Of a stretch of DNA of 64,000 nucleotides, positions 1 through 7,909 are shown one piece after another. Each line of letters opens with the position of its first letter. Positions within the stretch are counted from its first letter, which is position 1. This DNA comes from Nesterenkonia lacusekhoensis. Lineage in GTDB: Bacteria > Actinomycetota > Actinomycetes > Actinomycetales > Micrococcaceae. Position numbers and translations under genes: made by a program. The notes under the pieces were generated by a model, which ran no database searches, was not told the DNA's origin, and saw only the letters and a list, made by a program, of their open reading frames with translations. The stretch lies in contig NZ_JAGINX010000001.1 in assembly GCF_017876395.1 (NCBI RefSeq), forward strand, positions 2,542,001 to 2,606,000, in the 5' to 3' direction.

Positions 1-814
1 AGTGATCAACTGAAATCTCCACCGCCGGCAGCACCTGGCGCACCGCGTTGCGGAACGCGGAAGCGGGGTCGATCGCCACGACCTCCAGCTGGTCCAGCCA
101 GGCTTGGGAGCGTTGGTTCAGCCAGCGGGTGATGTTCGCACTGGAGCGGCCATCGACGACGCCGAGGATGTGGCCGGTGTCGGCGTTGACGAAGGTCGAC
201 ATCCACGGTTCAACCCGGCACCACTGAGCAGTCTCGGGGTGCTTGAACCACTTCGCTCGAGCGAAGCGGTGCTCATCGATCCCCAGCGCCCGCACCGGCA
301 CCAGATCAGGATCAGGGATAGTGAGCGTATCGGCTACTACTGCGGCGTTGATCGTTGCCCAGCCCAGCCGGTGACGGGCACAAGCCCGCCAGATCGGCAT
401 CCCCTCATCCAGCACCGCCTCGACAGCGGCGGCCTTCAACCGGGCGGTGCACCGGGCACGGAAGGGCAGCTGGCTGGTGACCTGGGTGAAGGTCCGCCGA
501 GCACAGGCAACCTCGGTGCACAGGAACCGAGGCTTGATGACTATCAGCTCGATGTTCTTGCCGCCGACCCCGAGGTCCTTGACCCGCTGGCGGGTGCGCT
601 GATGCACCCGGGAGGAGATCGCCCCACAGTCTGGGCAGGCCGCCTCGACGCTGTTGGCGACGGCGATGACCCGGCGGCCACCCATCGGCAGATCACACGC
701 TGTGACCACCTGGTAGCCGGGCAGGTTGAACACCACCGAGTCCGGATCCCGAAAGAGCTCGGCAGTGCTGCTGGCAGTGGGCAGGGACAGGTCAGGGCCC
801 GTAGGCTGGAACAT
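1..814 (-). CDS. ISL3-family transposase, N-terminal part (runs off the window)
   Basis: The minus-strand frame from the ATG at 812-814 is open to the window edge and gives about 271 residues. It begins MFQPTGPDLS. A zinc-ribbon region (CPDCG near residue 60, with a second Cys pair CTEVAC near residue 100) precedes a helical DNA-binding stretch, as in ISL3 transposases. The catalytic domain starts with GIDEHRF near residue 182, the expected first catalytic Asp, and reaches AIDPASAF near residue 253, which matches the second conserved Asp region. The last catalytic residue lies outside the window, so intactness cannot be judged. Other frames here are shadows. Its probable right terminal repeat is at 842-858. 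Confidence 0.85.
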   Translation of the reverse strand, partial: MFQPTGPDLSLPTASSTAELFRDPDSVVFNLPGYQVVTACDLPMGGRRVIAVANSVEAACPDCGAISSRVHQRTRQRVKDLGVGGKNIELIVIKPRFLCTEVACARRTFTQVTSQLPFRARCTARLKAAAVEAVLDEGMPIWRACARHRLGWATINAAVVADTLTIPDPDLVPVRALGIDEHRFARAKWFKHPETAQWCRVEPWMSTFVNADTGHILGVVDGRSSANITRWLNQRSQAWLDQLEVVAIDPASAFRNAVRQVLPAVEISVDH

Positions 815-841
815 AGCTCGCGTCCTTCGTGTAGACGATGT

Positions 842-858
842 GATTCCTCGCAGAACCC
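842..858. repeat. Probable right terminal inverted repeat of the ISL3 copy
   Basis: Read on the minus strand this stretch begins GGGTTCTGCGAGGAATC. It resembles, around the core TCTGCG, the sequence GGCTCTGCGGAGAAAAAC at 2725-2742, which lies just beyond the stop codon of the second ISL3 transposase. The spacing (28 nt before the transposase start) suits an ISL3 end. The match is imperfect, and I cannot see the other end of this copy. Confidence 0.45.
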
Positions 859-1001
859 ATCATCCAACAAGGGCGCGAGCCCCTTGACCCACGACACCTC
901 CACGCTTAACCGCGAATGGCCGCTATTCCCGTCTGCCGTTCAGCGCTTGACCGTAACCCTCAGCGAGGGCGTCAGGCTACGACCAGCACTTGAGGACAGC
1001 G

Positions 1002-1036
1002 GAAGAGGACCCCCGCTGGTGGCGGGGGTCCTCTTC
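1002..1036. terminator. Strong hairpin terminator
   Basis: There is a perfect 15-bp stem (arms 1002-1016 and 1022-1036) with a 5-nt loop, starting GAAGAGGACCCCCGC. It lies 44 nt after the stop of the last gene of the minus-strand ArsR/ArsP operon, so it most likely ends that transcript. No long U-tract follows, as is common in actinobacteria. Confidence 0.8.
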
Positions 1037-1079
1037 GTGGTCCCGGTGACGGTGACCGGGGTTTTGGATTTCTGGAGTG

Positions 1080-1247
1080 TCAGCCTTGAACTCTGTCGTC
1101 TTGGCAGCAGCGTCCGTCTTCCCGTTGGGATGCCTCAGCGTTGTCGTTCTGCTGGGTGTCGTCTTCGTCGGTGGGGACGATTTCGACGGTGCAGCAGTCC
1201 GACTGCTCCTTGCTCGAACGTCCGGTGAGCAGGTCTTTCAATCCCAT
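1080..1247 (-). CDS. Small Cys-Cys protein of the ArsR/ArsP operon
   Basis: This 55-residue reading frame starts at ATG 1247 behind a good ribosome-binding site (AAGGAAAGGAA, 6 nt upstream). It begins MGLKDLLTGRSSK and ends in QDDRVQG. It has two vicinal cysteine pairs (Cys18-Cys19 and Cys47-Cys48) in an acidic, probably disordered chain (TDEDD, Gln and Asn rich). It lies 47 nt after the permease stop and before a strong terminator, so it is the third gene of the arsR-arsP operon. Vicinal thiols can bind trivalent arsenicals or soft metals, so a carrier or sequestering role is plausible. That role is inference; I do not recognise a named family. It is too short for most ORF callers. Confidence 0.6.
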   Translation of the reverse strand: MGLKDLLTGRSSKEQSDCCTVEIVPTDEDDTQQNDNAEASQREDGRCCQDDRVQG

Positions 1248-1294
1248 GGTGGTTCCTTTCCTTCAGGGGTGTGCTGGGACGGTTCTGGGTTGGG

Positions 1295-2173
1295 TCAAGC
1301 GGTGATCGAGATGATGTAACCACCACCGATCGCCACGGCCAGGATGGTGATGACGAACGTGGCCAGGAGTCGTGGTTTGAAGATCGCCGCAAGCATCGAC
1401 ACCTCCGGCGGGGAGGCCCCGGCCCCGCCGATCATCAGGGCGAAGATGGGGCCGACGGCCACACCGGCGGACTGTAGGGCGAGGCCGACCGGGAGCATGG
1501 TTTCCAGCCGGATGTAGAGCGGGATGCCGATGACCGCCGCCAGGGGCACGGCCCACCAGATGTTGGCCCCGGCGAACGCGGTGAGCTGGTCCGCGGGGAC
1601 GAAGCTATAGATGCTTGCCCCGATCGCCACGCCGACGAGCATCGGGATGAGCAAGGGTCGCAGATCGGTCCAGGCTTGCCGCAGCGCTCCGGGCATCTCA
1701 CTGCGAAGACCGTTCCATGGCTCAGGCGTCCCCTCTCCCTGTACGCGCACGCGCTTGAGGCTCTTTTCCATGCCCAACGCGCCCCAGGCCCACGGGGCGA
1801 TCAACGACACGGCAAGCGTGAAGATCGTGTAGGTGATCGCAGTCTGCCACCCGAAGATGATGCCGACGCCACCGACGATGATCGGGTTGAGCAAGGGCGA
1901 GGAGATGAGGTACGTCATCGCCGTTTGGAAAGCGACTCCGGCGTTGAGCATCCCGACCAGCATGGGCAGTGTCGAGCAGGAGCAGAACGGCGTCACCGCC
2001 CCCAGGACCAGACCCTTAAGGGGGCTGGGGACGCGGCCGTTGCTCATCCAGTCCCGCATCTTCTCCGGCCCGAATCGCCGATTGACCAATGCGATGGTGG
2101 TGGACACGACGAGGAACAGCGCCAGCAGTTCGCCCAGGATGAGGGCGAAGGTTCCGAGCGTGTCAGTCAGCAT
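1295..2173 (-). CDS. arsP: ArsP/DUF318-family permease
   Basis: The 292-residue membrane protein has about eight hydrophobic segments and a hydrophilic middle loop (residues about 135-160). The family hallmark TPFCSCST follows TM2 and holds the paired Cys that ArsP proteins use to bind trivalent organoarsenicals; SSPLLNP and a second hydrophobic half follow. Known ArsP members export methylarsenite and aromatic arsenicals, while other DUF318 members have unknown substrates, so the substrate here is inferred. The start overlaps the end of the ArsR gene by 11 nt, which indicates translational coupling and one transcript. A small Cys-Cys protein follows. Confidence 0.8.
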   Translation of the reverse strand: MLTDTLGTFALILGELLALFLVVSTTIALVNRRFGPEKMRDWMSNGRVPSPLKGLVLGAVTPFCSCSTLPMLVGMLNAGVAFQTAMTYLISSPLLNPIIVGGVGIIFGWQTAITYTIFTLAVSLIAPWAWGALGMEKSLKRVRVQGEGTPEPWNGLRSEMPGALRQAWTDLRPLLIPMLVGVAIGASIYSFVPADQLTAFAGANIWWAVPLAAVIGIPLYIRLETMLPVGLALQSAGVAVGPIFALMIGGAGASPPEVSMLAAIFKPRLLATFVITILAVAIGGGYIISITA

Positions 2174-2558
2174 CGATCGTCGCCGTACCCGCCGGGATCG
2201 CAGCTTCGGTGCAGCAGGCCTGCTGTCCTGCCGGAGTCAGGGTGGCCAGGTGGGCCAGCCACTGGACCGGGGTAGCCAGTTGCTCGCAGCAGATCGAGAT
2301 CAGGTTCGAGCGACCCTGCGCAGTGGAGGTGACCAGACCGGCCTTGCGCAGAACGGCAACGTGGTGACTGACCAGCGCCTGGCTCAGCCCAGTGGCCTCT
2401 TGCAGTTGCACGTTCGTCTTCTCCCCATCGGTCAGGGACAAAACGATCGTCAAGCGGTTCTCATCGGCCAGCGCCGCCAGGGTCGGCACCAGATAGGCGG
2501 CTTGCTCTCTGGCCGTGAGGTCCGAAGCCACGGCGAGGAGTTGGATCGTTGAGGTCAT
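2163..2558 (-). CDS. ArsR/SmtB-family metalloregulator
   Basis: This 131-residue winged-helix repressor starts ATG at 2558. The helix-turn-helix is seen in LQEATGLSQALVSHHVAVLRK (residues about 52-72), followed by the wing region AGLVTSTAQGRSNLISI. Cysteine pairs occur after the wing (ISICCEQ) and near the C-terminus (QQACCTE). They could form a soft-metal or arsenite site different from the classical alpha3 CxC site. It leads the arsR-arsP-small-protein operon and probably represses it through the inverted repeat just upstream. The inducer is not known. Confidence 0.85.
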   Translation of the reverse strand: MTSTIQLLAVASDLTAREQAAYLVPTLAALADENRLTIVLSLTDGEKTNVQLQEATGLSQALVSHHVAVLRKAGLVTSTAQGRSNLISICCEQLATPVQWLAHLATLTPAGQQACCTEAAIPAGTATIDAD

Positions 2559-2570
2559 GCCTACACACTA

Positions 2571-2586
2571 ACAAGTCATCGCTTGT
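2571..2586. promoter_or_regulatory. Candidate ArsR operator
   Basis: The inverted repeat ACAAG-N6-CTTGT lies 13 nt upstream of the ArsR start codon, where an autorepressed promoter is expected. Half-site length and position fit ArsR-family sites; binding is inferred. Confidence 0.5.
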
Positions 2587-2724
2587 GTCACAAATGGTCG
2601 TCATTGTGTCGCCACTACTGCTCCGCGGCGCTGGAGACCCGGAGGTGTTCGGGAGCGTACGGTCGCCATCGCGGTGTGGTCGACTTCGCACAAGGCGGCC
2701 GGAATGAACACGGTCCAGTCCCCT

Positions 2725-3285
2725 GGCTCTGCGGAGAAAAACGGCTCATCGCAGATGAGGGTGTAGCAGGGGCCTGAATCCTCCAGTGTCCAGCAGCGCT
2801 CGGGTGATGTAGTTGCCCAAGTTCCGGAACCCCAGCGCGGTCCCACGCAGGTGTTCGAGCCGGCCGTTGATCGCCTCAGTGGGTCCGTTCGAGGTGCCGG
2901 GCCGGTCGAAGTAGGCCAGGATGTCCACTGCTCGGTGCTTCAGGGTCCGGCCCAGGCTGATCAGCTCCGGCAACCGCTTGGGCACCCCGCGGCGCAGGGC
3001 ATCGATGACTTCGATGAGTAACTGCTTGCCGGTGCTCGTCTTCGGGTGCCGGTAGACGGCGACGATCTTCTGGTAGATCGCCCAGGTCGCTTCGACCTCG
3101 ACATGCTCATCAGAGGGGAACACGCGGGTGAGCTTCCTATCCTGGGATTCGCTGAACAGATCAGCTCCTGTGCGCAGCGTCCTGCGGGCACCATAGAGCG
3201 GATCCCCAGAACGACCCCGGTGCCCAGTGGTCTGACGTTGAACCCGCTGCCTGGTCCTCTCCAACGCATCCCCGGGACAGTTCAC
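2725..3285 (-). mobile_element. ISL3-family element fragment (transposase C-terminus)
   Basis: The minus-strand frame 2746-3285 encodes the C-terminal part of an ISL3 transposase. It contains DPLYGARRTL, then YFDRPGTSNGPTEAINGRL, which includes the final catalytic Glu region, and ends in HPHLR as family members do. The N-terminal 250 or so residues are absent: homology stops near 3260, where sequence belonging to the neighbouring AbgT-type gene begins. A terminal repeat (GGCTCTGCGGAGAAAAAC, 2725-2742) follows the stop by 3 nt. This is a dead fragment, in the same orientation as the copy at 1-814. Confidence 0.8.
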
Positions 3286-3395
3286 ACCGCCACGCCGTCG
3301 TTCTTCGCCCCGGCCGCTACACCCTCAAACGCGAAGAGCCCAATAAGCTGCCCCACCCCGTCTCGCTCTTCGCTCTGCTGGCCCTGGCGGTCGTC

Positions 3396-4817
3396 GTGCT
3401 CTCCTGGGCGTTCTCCCAGGCCGGTCTGACCGTACAGGACCCGCTCGAAGGGGAAGAGGTCGAGGTCTTCAACCTCCTCTCCTCCGGCGGCATCGAATGG
3501 ATGTTCACCTCCGCGGTGGACAACTTCATCAACTTCGCGCCGCTGGGCGTGGTCCTGGCGACCATGATCGGCATCGGCATGGCCGAGCAGACCGGTCTGA
3601 TCGGAACGCTGCTGCGCAGCTTCATCCTGTCGATCCCCAAGTTCCTGGTGACCTTCGGCATCGTCTTCGCCGGCATCATGTCCTCGGTGGCCTCCGACGC
3701 CGGCTACGTGGTGCTGCCGCCGCTGGCCGCGATCCTCTTCATGGCGCTCGGACGTCACCCGCTGGCCGGCATCGCCGCGGCCTTCGCCGGCGTCTCGGCG
3801 GGCTTCAGCGCGAACCTGCTGCTCTCCGGCACTGACGTCATGCTCGGTGAGCTGACCATCGAGGCCGCCAGCACCATCGATCCCGCCTACGCGGATCAGA
3901 TGAACCTGGCCATGAACTACTGGTTCATCATCGTCTCCACCGCCGTGCTGGTCATCACCGGCACCCTGGTCAGCCAGTTCCTCGTGGAGCCTCGCCTGGG
4001 CACCTGGAAGGGCGAAGGCGTCCTGAAGGGCCAGAACTCCGAGGACCTGACCATCACCTCGGTGGAGAAGCGCGGTCTGATCTGGGCAGGCGTCTCCCTG
4101 CTGGTCACTCTGGGCCTGATGATGCTGCTGATCGTTCCGGAGAACGCCCCGCTGCGCGGTGAGGACGGTGCGGTGGTCCAGTCGCCGTTCATGAGCTCGC
4201 TGGTCGTGGTGATCATCGTGGCCTTCTTCGTCCCCGGCCTGGTCTACGGCATCGTCACCAAGGTGGTCCGCAACGACACCGACGTGGTCGACCACCTCTC
4301 CCGGACGCTGGCCGGTATGGCCATGTTCCTGGTGCTCGCCTTCACCGCCGGGCAGTTCATCGCCTTCTTCGACCAGTCCAACCTGGGGCTGATCCTCTCG
4401 GTGATCGGCGCCGACTGGTTGGAGTCGATCAACATGACCGGCGTGCCGCTGGTCCTGCTGTTCATCGTCTTCGTGGGTGTGGTGAACCTCTTCGTCGGCT
4501 CGGCCTCGGCCAAGTGGGCCATGCTCGCGCCGATCATGGTGCCGATCATGATGCAGCTGGGCATCTCTCCCGAGTTCACTCAGGCGGCCTACCGTGTGGC
4601 GGACTCCAGCACGAACATCCTCTCGCCGCTGATGACCTACTTCGCCCTGATCATCGCGGTGGCGCAGAAGTATGACAAGCGCATCGGCATCGGCTCGCTG
4701 ATCTCGGTGATGCTGCCCTACTCGCTGGCCTTCATGGCGGTCTGGACCCTGATGACGATGGGCTGGATGGGCCTGGACCTGCCGCTGGGGCCGAACGCGC
4801 CGGTCTTCTACGACTGA
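3396..4817 (+). CDS. AbgT-family transporter, 5'-truncated by IS
   Basis: AbgT-family proteins are inner-membrane transporters linked to p-aminobenzoyl-glutamate uptake or sulfonamide/antimetabolite efflux. The frame is open without a stop from upstream of 3276 and encodes the family start region PNKLPHPVSLFALLALAVV at about 3339-3395. No ATG is available there; the first usable start is GTG 3396, in the middle of TM1. The rest is full length, with the family motif region VASDAGYVVLPPL, PLMTYFALI and many membrane segments. The true N-terminus (about 15-30 residues) and the promoter were replaced by the ISL3 fragment, so the gene may be silent or read from an IS-derived start. It can be treated as a probable pseudogene. 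Confidence 0.7.
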   Translation: MLSWAFSQAGLTVQDPLEGEEVEVFNLLSSGGIEWMFTSAVDNFINFAPLGVVLATMIGIGMAEQTGLIGTLLRSFILSIPKFLVTFGIVFAGIMSSVASDAGYVVLPPLAAILFMALGRHPLAGIAAAFAGVSAGFSANLLLSGTDVMLGELTIEAASTIDPAYADQMNLAMNYWFIIVSTAVLVITGTLVSQFLVEPRLGTWKGEGVLKGQNSEDLTITSVEKRGLIWAGVSLLVTLGLMMLLIVPENAPLRGEDGAVVQSPFMSSLVVVIIVAFFVPGLVYGIVTKVVRNDTDVVDHLSRTLAGMAMFLVLAFTAGQFIAFFDQSNLGLILSVIGADWLESINMTGVPLVLLFIVFVGVVNLFVGSASAKWAMLAPIMVPIMMQLGISPEFTQAAYRVADSSTNILSPLMTYFALIIAVAQKYDKRIGIGSLISVMLPYSLAFMAVWTLMTMGWMGLDLPLGPNAPVFYD

Positions 4818-4837
4818 GGTCAGCGGGGCCTGAGCAC

Positions 4838-4904
4838 GATCACCCCGGGTTCCTCCTGAGATCTGGCCTTCTCGGCCGATTCTCGGGATGAGCCCGGGGT
4901 GATC
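4838..4904. repeat. 67-nt palindromic element, family A copy 1
   Basis: The arms are GATCACCCCGGGTTC (4838-4852) and its near-complement at 4890-4904. An inner stem (TCCTGAGA with TCTCGGGA) and a GGCC/GGCC tip extend the fold. It lies between the convergent AbgT-type gene and etfA. A second copy of exactly the same length is at 36745-36811. It could act as a two-way terminator. Confidence 0.8.
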
Positions 4905-4921
4905 TGTGTCCAGTAGGGCGC

Positions 4922-5920
4922 TCAGCCCTTGCGGCGGCGGATCTCCTCCACCATCTGCGGGATGACCTCGAAGAGGTCGCCCACCACGCCGAAGTCGGCG
5001 ATCTCGAAGACCGGAGCGTCCTCGTCCTTGTTGATCGCCACGATCGTCTGGGCGGTCTGCATGCCCGAGCGCTGCTGCACCGCTCCGGAGATGCCCGCCG
5101 AGATGTAGAGCTGCGGGGAGACGGTCACACCGGTCTGACCCACCTGCGCGGCATGGTCGATCCAGCCGGCGTCGGTGGCCGCGCGGGAGGCGCCGATGGC
5201 GGCTCCCAGCTCATCGGCCAGCTCCTCCAGCGGTCCGAAGTCGCCCTCGACGCCGCGTCCGCCGGCCACGACCACGCGGGCCTCGGTCAGGGCGGGACGC
5301 TCGGACTTCTCCAGCTCGGTGCGCTCCAGGATCTCGATCTGGCCCTCGGCGGCCGCCCCGTTGCCGAGGCCGGCGCTGACCGGAAGCGCGGTGACCTCCG
5401 GATCGGCGCCAGGGCTCAGCGCGGCGGCCACCTGGTCGGCGTCGATGCTGTTGGGGCGCAGGGTGACCAGCAGCGGCCGGTCCGCCGCGGCGTCGCTCAG
5501 AGCAGCTGTGGTGGTGTAGGTGCCCGCCAGCACGGGCTTGGTCACGACCGTCTGATCGGCCGAGGACTCCACGCCGATGCCGCCGGTGATCAGCCCGGTG
5601 TCCAGCCGCACCGCCAGGCGCGCCAGCGCATCAGTGGTCTCAGGGATATCGGCGCCCAGCACGACGCCGGCCCCGCTCTCCTGGACCGCGGTCTCCAGCA
5701 GGTCGACCAGGGCGGGGTCGGGCGCGGAGATCTCGCCGTCGCCGGTGTAGACGGTGGCGACCTCAGCGAAGCCCAGTGCCTGGGCGGCGGTCTCACCGGG
5801 GGCGCCGGTCACCACGGCGACCTCGCCGAGGCCGCGGGCTGCGGCCAGCAGCTCCTGCTGTCCGGCGGACAGGGCGCCGTCGGCGGCCAGGGAATCGAAG
5901 AACACGAGGGCAGTGGTCAC
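4922..5920 (-). CDS. etfA: Electron transfer flavoprotein alpha subunit
   Basis: The 332-residue protein forms with EtfB a heterodimeric FAD/AMP electron carrier that takes electrons from acyl-CoA and other dehydrogenases. The C-terminal FAD domain has the family signature region, seen as [19 protein letters not shown], then [33 protein letters not shown] and [27 protein letters not shown]. The start is GTG at 5920; it overlaps the etfB stop by 4 nt (GTGA), so the pair is translationally coupled. No ETF dehydrogenase or oxidoreductase gene is in the window. It is followed by palindromic element A1. Confidence 0.95.
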   Translation of the reverse strand: MTTALVFFDSLAADGALSAGQQELLAAARGLGEVAVVTGAPGETAAQALGFAEVATVYTGDGEISAPDPALVDLLETAVQESGAGVVLGADIPETTDALARLAVRLDTGLITGGIGVESSADQTVVTKPVLAGTYTTTAALSDAAADRPLLVTLRPNSIDADQVAAALSPGADPEVTALPVSAGLGNGAAAEGQIEILERTELEKSERPALTEARVVVAGGRGVEGDFGPLEELADELGAAIGASRAATDAGWIDHAAQVGQTGVTVSPQLYISAGISGAVQQRSGMQTAQTIVAINKDEDAPVFEIADFGVVGDLFEVIPQMVEEIRRRKG

Positions 5921-6741
5921 AGCACACGCTCCTTTGCGAGGAACTCCACGATCTTCACGCCGGCATCGCCATCATCGGTGATGATCTCACCGGCGGTGCG
6001 CGGTGGGCGGGCCTCGGCCGAGAGGACCTGAAGCTTCGTCTCGGCCGCGGAGGGCTCACCGGCCACATCGGCCAGCTGCCAGGTGGTCAGCGGCTTCTTC
6101 TTCGCGGCCATGATGGCCTTGAAGTTGGGGTAGCGGGGGTCGTTGGCCTGATCGGTCACCGAGACCACTGCGGGCAGGGCTGCGGCGAGTCTCTGCTGTT
6201 CGGCGTGCCCGGAGCCGGTGGAGACGCGGGTGGCGGTCAGCGGGCCCTCCTCCAGGGAGAGTGCGGTGACCTGGGTGATCAGATGGGCGCCCAGACGCTC
6301 GGCGAGCTGGGCCGGGACTGCGCCGGACTCGCCGTCCTCGGAGGACATGCCGGTCAGCACCAGGGTCTGCGCGTCGCCGTCGAGCTCTGATGCGGCGAGG
6401 ATCTGGTCCACCGCCGCCTTCAGCGCGGCCGAGGTGACGGAGACATCGGCGCCGGTCAGCGCCTCATCCGAGAGGTGGAAGGCGTCGTCGGCGCCGATCT
6501 GCAGGGCCTTCTTCGCCGCGGCGGAGGCGCCCTCGGGGCCGACGGTCAGAGCGGAGACCCGGACCTCGGCCTCTGCGGCCTCTTTGAGCTGCAGCGCAGC
6601 TTCGAGCGGGTACTCGTCGAGCTCGCCGAGGATTCCCTCGCTGCGGTCGATGCGCCGCTGCTCGGTGAACCGGCGCTCGAGCTGAGCATCGGGGACCCAT
6701 TTGACCGGGACGATGATGTGCACTTCAGCCGCATGGGGCAT
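5917..6741 (-). CDS. etfB: Electron transfer flavoprotein beta subunit
   Basis: The 274-residue protein binds AMP and pairs with EtfA. The N-terminus HIIVPVKWVPDAQ is the usual EtfB beginning, and DQANDPRYPNFKAIMAAKKKPL near residue 205 corresponds to the family signature region that contacts dehydrogenase partners (recognition loop). It is transcribed divergently from the CitE-like gene across a 77-nt gap. The gap contains a near-palindrome (TGGAAAC-N9-GTTCCCA, 6781-6803) that might be an operator. The start at ATG 6741 is the only reasonable one upstream of the conserved N-terminus. Confidence 0.95.
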   Translation of the reverse strand: MPHAAEVHIIVPVKWVPDAQLERRFTEQRRIDRSEGILGELDEYPLEAALQLKEAAEAEVRVSALTVGPEGASAAAKKALQIGADDAFHLSDEALTGADVSVTSAALKAAVDQILAASELDGDAQTLVLTGMSSEDGESGAVPAQLAERLGAHLITQVTALSLEEGPLTATRVSTGSGHAEQQRLAAALPAVVSVTDQANDPRYPNFKAIMAAKKKPLTTWQLADVAGEPSAAETKLQVLSAEARPPRTAGEIITDDGDAGVKIVEFLAKERVL

Positions 6742-6818
6742 GTGACGGACCGCCTCACTCTCGACGTGATGGTTCGAGTATGGAAACGTCTCCTATGTTC
6801 CCACGAATAGGAGCTGCG

Positions 6819-7757
6819 ATGTCTGAGTCCGTCATACCCCGTCCGTCCGGCGCGCAGCAGGGGAGGCGATTCTCCCTGGGGCCGGCGCTGCTCTTCTGCC
6901 CCGGAAGCCGCCCGGACCGCTTCTCCAAAGCGGCTGAGCGCTCCGATGCCGTCATCGTGGACCTGGAGGACGCCGTGGTCCCGGGGGAGAAGGAGCAGGC
7001 GCGGCAGAACGTGGTCCAGGCGCTGAACTGGGAGGAGCCCGGCCTGGACCCCGCCACCACGCTGGTCAGGGTCAACACCGCCTCCTCCGGAGAGCTCGAC
7101 GCCGACCTCGACGCCTTGGCGGGCACAGAGCTGGGTCACCTGGTGGTGCCGAAATGCGAGTCCGTGGAGGAGCTCGACGCTCTGGCCGAGCGTCTGCCCG
7201 GAGTGGGGATCATTCCGCAGATCGAGACCCCGCGGGGCGTGCTGGAGGCTGAGCGGCTGGCTCACCACGAGGCAGTGGTGGCGCTGTTCTGGGGCACCGA
7301 GGACCTGATCGCCGGGCTGGGCGGAGTGACCGCGCGTCGTCCCAACGGCACTCCGCGCGGAGTGATCGGGCACATCCGCCACACGGTGCTGCTGACGGCG
7401 GCGGCCTGCGGCATCCCTGCCATCGACACCATCTGCGGCGCGCTCGCGGACTCCCAACGCCTGGCGGTGGAGTCCGAGGACGCAGCGGCGGAGGGTTTCA
7501 TCGCCAAGGCCTGTGTGCACCCGAACCAGGTGGCCACGGTGCGGCGGGCCTATACCCCGGAGGACGCCGATGTGGAGTGGGCCAAGGCGCTGATCGCAGC
7601 CTTCGAGCAGGAAGCCGGCCTGGCCATGGACGAAGGCCGCCACGCTGAGCCGACCGTGGTGGGAGCCTTCAGCTTCCGAGACGAGATGATCGACGCACCG
7701 GTGGTCCTGCAGGCCCAGCGCGTGCTCAGCCGGTACGACGCCACCCGCCAGCGTTGA
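6819..7757 (+). CDS. HpcH/HpaI aldolase / citrate lyase beta-like (CitE) protein
   Basis: This is a TIM-barrel lyase of the CitE-like family, about 312 residues from the preferred ATG 6819, which has AGGAG six bases upstream; an in-frame ATG at 6780 lacks one. Conserved pieces are LFCPGSRPDRFSKA (substrate loop), VIVDLEDAV (Mg-binding Asp/Glu), VRVN, IIPQIETPRG, FWGTEDL and KACVHPNQV. Stand-alone CitE-like proteins cleave or hydrolyse CoA esters such as L-malyl-, beta-methylmalyl- or citramalyl-CoA; the substrate cannot be told here. No citD/citF genes are nearby, so it is not part of a citrate lyase complex. Its stop codon lies inside palindromic element B1. Confidence 0.85.
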   Translation: MSESVIPRPSGAQQGRRFSLGPALLFCPGSRPDRFSKAAERSDAVIVDLEDAVVPGEKEQARQNVVQALNWEEPGLDPATTLVRVNTASSGELDADLDALAGTELGHLVVPKCESVEELDALAERLPGVGIIPQIETPRGVLEAERLAHHEAVVALFWGTEDLIAGLGGVTARRPNGTPRGVIGHIRHTVLLTAAACGIPAIDTICGALADSQRLAVESEDAAAEGFIAKACVHPNQVATVRRAYTPEDADVEWAKALIAAFEQEAGLAMDEGRHAEPTVVGAFSFRDEMIDAPVVLQAQRVLSRYDATRQR

Positions 7758-7822
7758 TTGGGCGAAGAGTTGCCGTCCCAGCGCTGAAACTGCTCTCAGA
7801 CGGCAGTTCTTCGCCCAAACAA
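7754..7822. repeat. 69-nt palindromic element, family B copy 1
   Basis: The arms begin TTGATTGGGCGAAGA and end TCTTCGCCCAAACAA; pairing covers about 25 nt on each side with three mismatches. The left arm overlaps the stop codon of the CitE-like gene. The second copy, also 69 nt, is at 28410-28478. Confidence 0.8.
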
Positions 7823-7909
7823 CTCGGAACGTCCACCGTTCGATTCGTCTCGTCCACACTGTGACGCCGGTTCCCTGCCCTGAGCTGAGCAGGGGTAATG
7901 TCACCCGAT

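Noticed and set aside
1-3285. One ISL3 element split by insertion of the ars operon
   Set aside because: The N-terminal half lies downstream of the C-terminal half in the reading direction, so they must be two separate copies in tandem.
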